Below are positions 9,054-16,287 of a DNA stretch of 16,287 nt, one piece after another. A program made the translations under genes and the position numbers. The stretch is from Penaeus vannamei (Eukaryota > Arthropoda > Malacostraca > Decapoda > Penaeidae), in NCBI RefSeq assembly GCF_042767895.1, contig NC_091573.1:33687472-33703758 (forward strand), in the 5' to 3' direction. The first letter of the stretch is position 1. Every line of letters begins with the position of its first letter. The notes under the pieces were generated by a model that saw only the letters and a list, made by a program, of their open reading frames with translations, had not been told where the DNA came from and searched no databases.

Positions 9054-9723
9054 GTGCATTGCTTTTCATTCTCGACGTTGTCAGCAAGACGAACGCGCCG
9101 CGCGCAGCAGTGCTCAGGATCCGACGATAACTAACTCTCCTCCTCTTTTTCTTTTGGGTTTAACGCTAAAACTTCGCTGCGTTATGTAACTCCCCCCTCC
9201 CCCCCATCCTCACCTCCCGCGTTATATTACCCTCCCACCCCCCACCCCCCATCCTCCTCTCCCCGTGTGTATATCTTTAAACGAATGTGAATCCCAATTA
9301 TCCGTTGTTGCCGTCATCGCTGGCTTCGGAGGACTTTTGAGCATTTAGTCCGGTTAAGATTTATGAAGGGGTTGTCCTCGTGTTTTTCTCAGCCTTATCA
9401 GAGTGCGGGATAAGCGGCGTTTCCTTCTAGTAAAGGAGATACGGCGGGCAGGTTGCAGACCGTGCGCCGTAAAACGCTCCGGTTCATTTCGGTGGTTCGG
9501 GTAGGATCGGTGCAGTCCCTTGCAACGGATGGCACGGCGGCCGGAGGATCGGTAGTGGCGGGCGAGAGGCAGGCTGTGGTAAACGAGCGGCCGTGATAGA
9601 CAGATTAGCAAAAGGATAGCCGACGCAAGATGTGGTAGACTTGGGGTTGTGTGTTTATTGAAAGGCCGGTGGTGTCATTTATCGCTTTTTTTTCTCCCAC
9701 TTCTTCTCCGTTTGCCCCCCCCC
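9054..9723 (+). other. Single-copy intronic segment, no gene seen
   Basis: Includes C-rich stretches (about 9190-9265) and a GC-rich, repeat-free part (9300-9660). The latter carries a minus-strand open frame of 85 codons (9354-9611) that is Arg-rich and resembles no family I know. I treat it as chance. Confidence 0.4.
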
Positions 9724-9952
<229 letters not shown>

Positions 9953-10903
9953 GCAACCCAAAGAAAGTTAGCGAAGCTAAGCACTGGCGTTTAGTCGTAA
10001 ACTCGACGCTTAACACGGCATGGCTGGTTGGCATGGCTGGGGGCATTTCTCCCTCACCCCCCTCCCTCCCTCCCTCCCTCCCTCTCACTCGGCACGTGGG
10101 ACTAGGACGCGCTCGGCTGGTTGCGGTCGATGTCGGTAGTGAGGGTTGGGGGGGGGGGGTGAGGGAAGGGGGCGCCGTGTTTGTTTATTCGCCTCCATCC
10201 TTCGTGTTGATTGACGTTGTTGTCCATCAGCTGGCGGGGTCCTTGTGGGGAGGCCTAAGGGATCACGTGAACTTTGGGGGTGTGATTTCGGGTGTGTTTG
10301 TTCTTTTTTTTTTGGGGGGGGGGCGGGGGGTCTGTGCCTTCTGCAGTCGTGGAATATTTCGGTTGTGCAAGAATCATTTTCTGCGCTGCCGTCTTCGGGT
10401 TGTTATCGTTGCACAGCTTTAGTCCTTTTGATTAAGAGATAGCTTAATGGATTAATTATTATTATTCACCGTTTTGACTCCCACGTAACACCCATTAGTC
10501 TATCGCCGGCACTACTTAAACCCAGCAAGAAGCGTGTCCAGGGGGTCGAAGCACGCAATTTAAAGCGCCTTCTTGGCTACAGGTGTATGAACGTGGGCGG
10601 GCAAGGGCGGGGGAGGATGGGGGAGGAAGGGGCGGGGGCGGTAGGACCACACACCTGATTTACGATGGTGCCGAGGGGGGCGGGGTGGGGTGGGGGAGTT
10701 GGAGAATAATGTTTGCGGTGATCTGGCGTGATGTGTTCTATTTTTAGCGATGACGCGATTCATTGTATCGGGGTTGAGGGTTTATTTTTAGCGTGTGATG
10801 TCACTGTAATGTGTTTTGTTTGTTCGTTTGTTACTCTACTTCTTTGGCGAGTTGCGTGTTTGCCGGTTGCTTGTTTTCTGTTCAAAGATTTTGTGCGTTG
10901 AAG
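9953..10903 (+). other. Single-copy segment with G-rich clusters, no gene seen
   Basis: No coding exon recognised. A (CCCT)n run lies at about 10060-10083, a G-run at about 10147-10160, a T-run followed by a G-run at about 10303-10330, and a G-rich stretch at 10590-10697. The last ends in runs of 6, 4, 4 and 5 G separated by single bases (10675-10696), a textbook G-quadruplex motif. An AT-rich part with ATT repeats lies near 10452-10466. Confidence 0.45.
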
Positions 10904-11021
10904 TCTCCCTTTCTATCTCTCTTTCTATCTTTCTCTCTTTCTATCTTTCTCTCTTTCTATCTCTTTCTATCTTTCTGTCTTTCTTTCTATCTTTCTCTCT
11001 TTCTATCTCTTTCTATCTTTA

Positions 11022-11089
<68 letters not shown>

Positions 11090-11112
11090 TCTCTCTCTCT
11101 CTCCCTCTCTCC

Positions 11113-11186
<74 letters not shown>

Positions 11187-11229
11187 TCCCTCTCCCTCTC
11201 CCTCTCCTCTCTCTCTTTCTCTCTCTCCC

Positions 11230-11325
<96 letters not shown>

Positions 11326-11327
11326 TT
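10904..11327 (+). repeat. Long polypyrimidine tract (TTTCTATC)n/(TC)n
   Basis: Over 420 bp almost entirely of T and C. The left third is built of TTTCTATC-like units with occasional A and G; the rest is (TC)n with CCT interruptions, including an uninterrupted (CT)n of about 80 bp at the right end. It is a strong candidate for intramolecular triplex DNA. Ser-Leu and Arg-Glu frames are artefacts. Confidence 0.95.
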
Positions 11328-11689
11328 AAACCCAAGGAATGTCCCTTTTGCCGCCACCCGGAAGTAGACATGCAGGCGCGATACAGACCGTGGACGCAAC
11401 TGCCACCGCGCTTTCGAGAGCGAAGCGCTAGGCCGGCATATCGAACTAGGGGGCGTGGCGGATCGGCCAACGAACCGGTCTCCCGTTGGAAAGCAGCAAC
11501 GCACCGAAGGCAACCGCAGGCTTAGTGTGCATTTATTCTGAAAGGAAAAAAAAATCATGTTAAGGCAAAGTTGCGCGAGGCGTGTAAGTGTTTCGGTGTT
11601 CTTCCCTCGCCCCATCCTTCCCTTCCTTCCCTTCCTCCTCCCCCTTTTTTGTGTTTCTACCTGGCGAGATCCTTCGGCGGTGTCCTTTT
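11328..11689 (+). other. Single-copy segment with two short hairpins
   Basis: GC-rich and repeat-free. GCGCTT (11408-11413) pairs with AAGCGC (11423-11428), with inner CG/CG pairs and one bulged T. CCAACG (11467-11472) pairs with CGTTGG (11484-11489) across an 11-base loop. I see no tRNA or 5S features. No gene recognised. Confidence 0.4.
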
Positions 11690-12540
11690 GCGTCGCCTAG
11701 CCGTCCTTAGGGCGAGGGGAGCGGCTCGCAGGGTTCGTAGTAGGCGGCGGCTGCCCAGAATAGCGGTGACAGAGTCGGCAGAAGGTCACGCCGATGAGTT
11801 TCCCGGTAGCGGACGAGTCGAGCGTGTTGGTACTTGTGGCGTCGGGGCGGGCGGGGAGTGGCCGGCCGGGGCGTGACGTCATCGCCTCCGATAAGCGCGT
11901 GCGGGTTTTAATGGGTCAGAGATGGTTACGAAGGGATTTGCGGAGTGAAATGGGACATTTATGAGAGGTACAGATCCTTAGCTCTCTTTAGGAGCCTACG
12001 ATATCACGCTTTTTGTGCAACATCACGCGAGAGAAAGCCAGGAGAGCGAGAGCGTGGCCATGTGCGGAGTGAGGTGTTGGTGACGTAGCGAGCTGGACCT
12101 GTGCATGACGTCATGCCCGGTTGGTGACGTCACCTCCGGGAGAGCATGGCGAGCAGGGAACCCGCGCCGGCAGGATGCCGTTCCCGCCTCGCGCTCTTAC
12201 GGCGGGAAGACAGCGGCCGGCGGCGCGGAGGAAAAGCACGAGGGGAAGGCGCTCCTGCCGGATGCAGCCTCGCGCGATCGCCCGACCTCTTTCCTTTGCG
12301 TGGTTGCAGGTCATCCTCGTCCTCCGTGCATGATGAACAGGCCACGCTGCTACATTTCCTGTCGAGTAGGGAACACGCCCTTCCCTTCATCGCTCCGCTC
12401 CTCGGGGCCCGCGAGGCAAGGATACAAGAGGGAGCTTGAGTAGGACGCCCATTCCTGTTGAGCGAGTCCCACGTCCGCCAGAACTGAAGGTGATGACATC
12501 ACGGAGGAACGTGGAGTACACCGGCGTACATTCATTTGCC
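11690..12540 (+). promoter_or_regulatory. CpG-rich segment with CRE palindromes
   Basis: This stretch is rich in CG dinucleotides and free of simple repeats for about 850 bp, unlike its surroundings. It carries three perfect TGACGTCA sites (11874-11881, 12106-12113, 12125-12132), a TGACGTAG half site (12081-12088) and a TGACATCA variant (12494-12501). TGACGTCA is the CREB/ATF binding site in animals. An intronic enhancer or alternative promoter is an inference. Several overlapping open frames (12105-12443 and others) are typical of GC-rich DNA and show no recognisable protein. Confidence 0.4.
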
Positions 12541-13198
12541 TCGCGCCCCTCTCGCTCCCTCCCCCCCCCCCTCCCTCCACCACATACAGATATATTTTTT
12601 CCATGTTCTTTTTGCTTGTCTTGTCCTCTCTTCGCCTTTTCTTCGGACATTAATTCATCGCGGATTATCTTGCACCTCTAATCGCCCTTCCCTTTAACGG
12701 TGCCATGCCTTTCTTACCTTCGTCTCCCACACCCACATTCCTCATCTTCCCCCACTGGTCCGCCCACGCTGCCGCCCCGCGCCCGCCTGACCGCTCCGCC
12801 CTTCCACCTCCCGCCTTCGCGCCCCGCCTCTCACCTGCCGATGACATATCGCTTTGTGTCGCCCGCGCCCCCGCCCCCCGCTCCGCCCCCCTCCCCGCCC
12901 CCACGCTCTTCGCCCACCTGCTCGTTTCAGGCCACTTTCGCAGCTCCCAGCCGCCCTCCCTCCGAGCTTCCGCCCACCTCCTGCTTGTCTCGGCCAGCTC
13001 CTCGCCCACCGACCCCACCCGTGCTCCGTGCTCTCTACGCCCTCGCACCCACGCGCACGCCCACGCGCCCACGAGGCACCCAGCTCTGCCCTCTCATTGC
13101 TTCACTCTTGATGGAGCCTTCGATGGCTGCGAGGGAACCGGTTGGGCTCGTTTCGGAATTCGTCGTAGGTGGTTAAGACTAGGCGGGGAGGGGAGACG
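12541..13198 (+). other. C-rich segment, no gene seen
   Basis: A C-run and C/T stretch at 12548-12580, a short AT-richer part, then a strongly C-rich stretch (about 12730-13090) with GCCC, CCCACG and CCGCC motifs. The Pro-rich and Arg-rich open frames follow from base composition. No exon with a recognisable domain was found. Confidence 0.45.
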
Positions 13199-13287
13199 CA
13201 CTCACTCACTCACTCACTCATCAGTTTTTCACTCACTCATTCATCTGTTTTTTTCACTCACTCATGTTTTTTTTTCACTCATCAGTT
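13199..13287 (+). repeat. CACTCACTCAT/T-run minisatellite, cut by the gap
   Basis: Irregular units of CACTCACTCAT plus CAGT or CTGT followed by a T-run of 5 to 9 bases. About three and a half units are visible before the N gap. Related in motif to the ACTC array at 7514-7764. Confidence 0.8.
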
Positions 13288-13787
13288 NNNNNNNNNNNNN
13301 NNNNNNNNNNNNNNNNNNNNNNNNNNNNNNNNNNNNNNNNNNNNNNNNNNNNNNNNNNNNNNNNNNNNNNNNNNNNNNNNNNNNNNNNNNNNNNNNNNNN
13401 NNNNNNNNNNNNNNNNNNNNNNNNNNNNNNNNNNNNNNNNNNNNNNNNNNNNNNNNNNNNNNNNNNNNNNNNNNNNNNNNNNNNNNNNNNNNNNNNNNNN
13501 NNNNNNNNNNNNNNNNNNNNNNNNNNNNNNNNNNNNNNNNNNNNNNNNNNNNNNNNNNNNNNNNNNNNNNNNNNNNNNNNNNNNNNNNNNNNNNNNNNNN
13601 NNNNNNNNNNNNNNNNNNNNNNNNNNNNNNNNNNNNNNNNNNNNNNNNNNNNNNNNNNNNNNNNNNNNNNNNNNNNNNNNNNNNNNNNNNNNNNNNNNNN
13701 NNNNNNNNNNNNNNNNNNNNNNNNNNNNNNNNNNNNNNNNNNNNNNNNNNNNNNNNNNNNNNNNNNNNNNNNNNNNNNNNNNNNNNN
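13288..13787. other. Assembly gap of exactly 500 N
   Basis: Five hundred unknown bases. The round length suggests a fixed placeholder inserted by scaffolding, not a measured gap. True distance, orientation and adjacency of the flanks are therefore uncertain. Both flanks end in tandem repeat, which is probably why the contigs broke here. Confidence 0.98.
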
Positions 13788-16287
13788 AGAAGAGAGAGAA
13801 AAATAAAAGAAAGAGGAGGAAGACAACAAAATAAAGAAAAGAAGAAGAGAGAGAAAATAAAAGAAAGAGGAGGAAGACAACAAGATAAAGAAAAGGAGAA
13901 GAGAGAGAAAATAAAAGAAAGAGGAGGAAGACAACAAGATAAAGAAAAGGAGAAGAGAGAGAAAATAAAAGAAAGAGGAGGAGGACAACAAGATCAAGAA
14001 AAGGAGAAGAGAGAGAAAATAAAAGAAAGAGGAGGAAGACAACAAGATCAAGAAAAGGAGAAGAGAGAGAAAATAAAAGAAAGAGGAGGAAGACAACAAG
14101 ATCAAGAAAAGGAGAAGAGAGAGAAAATAAAAGAAAGAGGAGGAACACAACAAGATAAAGAAAAGGAGAAGAGAGAGAAAATAAAAGAAAGAGGAGGAAG
14201 ACAACAAGATAAAGAAAAGGAGAAGAGAGAGAAAATAAAAGAAAGAGGAGGAAGACAACAAAATAAAGAAAAGAAGAAGAGAGAGAAAATAAAAGAAAGA
14301 GGAGGAAGACAACAAGATAAAGAAAAGGAGAAGAGAGAGAAAATTAAAGAAAGAGGAGGATGACAACAAGATAAAGAAAAGGAGAAGAGAGAGAAAATAA
14401 AAGAAAGAGGAGGAAGACAACAAGATAAAGAAAAGGAGAAGAGAGAGAAAATAAAAGAAAGAGGAGGAAGACAACAAGATAAAGAAAAGGAGAAGAGAGA
14501 GAAAATAAAAGAAAGAGGAGGAAGACAACAAGATAAAGAAAAGGAGAAAGAGAAAATAAAAGAAAGAGGAGGGAGACAACAAGATAAAGAAAAGGAGAAG
14601 AGAGAGAAAATAAAAGAAAGAGGAGGACGACAACAAGATAAAGAAAAAGAGAAGAGAGAGAAAATAAAAGAAAGAGGAGGAAGACAATAAGATAAAGAAA
14701 AGGAGAAGAGAGAGAAAATAAAAGAAAGAGGAGGAAGACAACAAGATAAAGAAAAGGAGAAGAGAGAGAAAATAAAAGAAAGAGGAGGAAGACAACAAGA
14801 TAAAGAAAAAGGGAAGAGAGAGAAAATAAAAGAAAGAGGAGGAAGACAACAAGATAAAGAAAAGGAGAAGAGAGAGAAAATAAAAGAAAGAGGAGGAAGA
14901 CAACAAGACAAAGAAAAAGAGAAGAGAGAGAAAATAAAAGAAAGAGGAGGAAGACAATAAGATAAAGAAAAGGAGAAGAGAGAGAAAATAAAAGAAAGAG
15001 GAGGAAGACAACAAGATAAAGAAAAAGAGGAGAAAGAGAAAATAAAAGAAAGAGGAGGAAGACAACAAGATAAAGAAAAGGAGAAAGAGAAAATAAAAGA
15101 AAGAGGAGGAAGACAACAAGATAAAGAAAAGGAGAAGAGAGAGAAAATAAAAGAAAGAGGAGGAAGAAACAAGATAAAGAAAAGGAGAAGAGAGAGAAAA
15201 TAAAAGAAAGAGGAGGAACACAACAAAAAGAAAAGGAGAAAGAGAAAATAAAAGAAAGAGGAGGAAGACAACAAGACAAAGAAAAAGAGAAGAGAGAGAA
15301 AATAAAAGAAAGAGGAGGAAGACAACAAGATAAAGAAAAGGAGAAGAGAGAGAAAATAAAAGAAAGAGGAGGAAGACAACAAGACAAAGAAAAAGAGAAG
15401 AGAGAGAAAATAAAAGAAAGAGGAGGAAGACAACAAGATAAAGAAAAGGAGAAGAGAGAGAAAATAAAAGAAAGAGGAGGAAGACAACAAGATAAAGAAA
15501 AAGAGGAGAAAGAGAAAATAAAAGAAAGAGGAGGAGGACAACAAGATAAAGAAAAGGAGAAAGAGAAAATAAAAGAAAGAGGAGGAAGACAACAAGATAA
15601 AGAAAAAGAGAAGAGAGAGAAAATAAAAGAAACAGGAGGAAGACAACAAGATAAAGAAAATGAGAAGAGAGAGAAAAAAAAAGAAAGAGGAGGAAGACAA
15701 CAAGATCAAGAAAAGGAGAAGAGAGAGAAAATAAAAGAAAGAGGAGGAAGACAACAAGATAAAGAAAAGGAGAAGAGAGAGAAAATAAAAGAAAGAGGAG
15801 GAAGACAACAAGATAAAGAAAAAGAGAAGAGAGAGAAAATTAAAGAAAGAGGAGGAAGACAACAAGATAAAGAAAAGGAGAAGAGAGAGAAAATAAAAGA
15901 AAGAGGAGGGAGACAACAAGATAAAGAAAAGGAGAAGAGAGAGAAAATAAAAGAAAGAGGAGGAAGACAACAAGATAAAGAAAAGGAGAAGAGAGAGAAA
16001 ATAAAAGAAAGAGGAGGAAGATAACAAAATAAAGAAAAGGAGAAGACAGAGAAAATAAAAGAAAGAGGAGGAAGACAACAAGATAAAGAAAAGGAGAAGA
16101 GAGAGAAAATAAAAGAAAGAGGAGGAAGACAACAAGATAAAGAAAAGGAGAAGAGAGAGAAAATTAAAGAAAGAGGAGGATGACAACAAGATAAAGAAAA
16201 GGAGAAGAGAGAGAAAATAAAAGAAAGAGGAGGAAGACAACAAGATAAAGAAAAGGAGAAGAGAGAGAAAATAAAAGAAAGAGGAGG
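13788..16287 (+). repeat. 54-bp purine-rich satellite array (about 46 copies)
   Basis: Tandem units with 54-bp spacing (for example GAGGAGGAAG starts at 13867 and 13921) fill 2.5 kb and run past the window end. One strand is about 90 percent purine. Most units are 54 bp; several are 51 bp through loss of 3 bp in the GAGAGAGA part (near 14545, 15085, 15240), one lacks a single base (near 15167) and one lacks 3 bp in GATAAAG (near 15226). Because 54 is a multiple of three and the pyrimidine strand lacks stops, all three minus frames stay open for hundreds of codons, giving Ser/Phe/Leu-rich pseudo-proteins; one plus frame gives an Arg/Glu/Lys-rich repeat. The single-base indel and lack of frame preference argue against coding. 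Confidence 0.97.

Noticed and set aside
9961..10010. GAAGCTAAGCAC resembling the internal control region of 5S rRNA
   Set aside because: The following bases do not match the 5S box A/C region and no 5S helices can be formed around it.
12300..12330. Possible splice acceptor (GGTTGCAG) as the start of lamin exon 2
   Set aside because: The sequence after it does not encode coil 1B heptads in the required phase and the pyrimidine tract is weak.
12705..14363. Plus-strand open frame of 552 codons
   Set aside because: It joins C-rich composition-driven sequence, 500 unknown bases and the satellite. No domain is visible and the gap makes the frame meaningless.
13275..16243. Minus-strand open frames of 648 and 713 codons, Ser/Phe/Leu-rich, resembling membrane proteins
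   Set aside because: They are translations of the 54-bp satellite; all three frames are open because the pyrimidine strand lacks stop codons, and one frame also runs through the 500-N gap.

Overview
This looks like a piece of an arthropod nuclear genome, most likely from a decapod crustacean. The evidence is a spliced lamin gene whose head and first rod segment resemble arthropod and vertebrate nuclear lamins, no compact gene layout, and an extreme load of simple-sequence repeats of the (TC)n, (CTCCCT)n, (CA)n, (ACTC)n and (GAG)n kind, as in shrimp and crab genomes. The group is inferred from repeat style and protein similarity only; no species is claimed.

Layout. Positions 1-319 hold a probable lamin promoter and 5' untranslated region. 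Positions 320-738 are the first coding exon of a lamin, ending at a GTGAGT splice donor. I found no second lamin exon, so the rest (739-16287) is best read as a very long, repeat-filled first intron, provided the scaffold join is correct. In order it holds: a G-quadruplex-type G-run beside the donor; mostly single-copy intron with a (GACA)n and a (GA)n(GT)n(GA)n microsatellite (to about 2820); a nearly perfect tandem duplication of a unit of about 1.53 kb (3079-4610 and 4731-6261) set between polypyrimidine tracts; a 30-T run; a purine array that passes through 3-, 9- and 6-bp periods (6911-7179); an (ACTC)n array with an 18-bp higher period (7514-7764); a (CA)n(GA)n(GGGA)n compound repeat (8205-8455); further pyrimidine tracts (8640-8773, 9724-9952, 10904-11327) separated by single-copy DNA; a CpG-rich segment with three perfect CRE palindromes (about 11690-12540); a C-rich segment; a small T-run/ACTC minisatellite; a 500-N scaffold gap (13288-13787); and a 54-bp purine-rich satellite that fills the window to its end.

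Only one gene is supported. Nearly all long open frames come from repeats whose period is a multiple of three and which lack stop codons, or they run through the N gap. No RNA gene, CRISPR array or intact transposon was recognised. The points most worth a second look are the lamin intron at the position expected from vertebrate LMNA, the tract-bounded tandem duplication (real or an assembly artefact), the clustered CRE palindromes, and the 54-bp satellite with recurring variant combinations.
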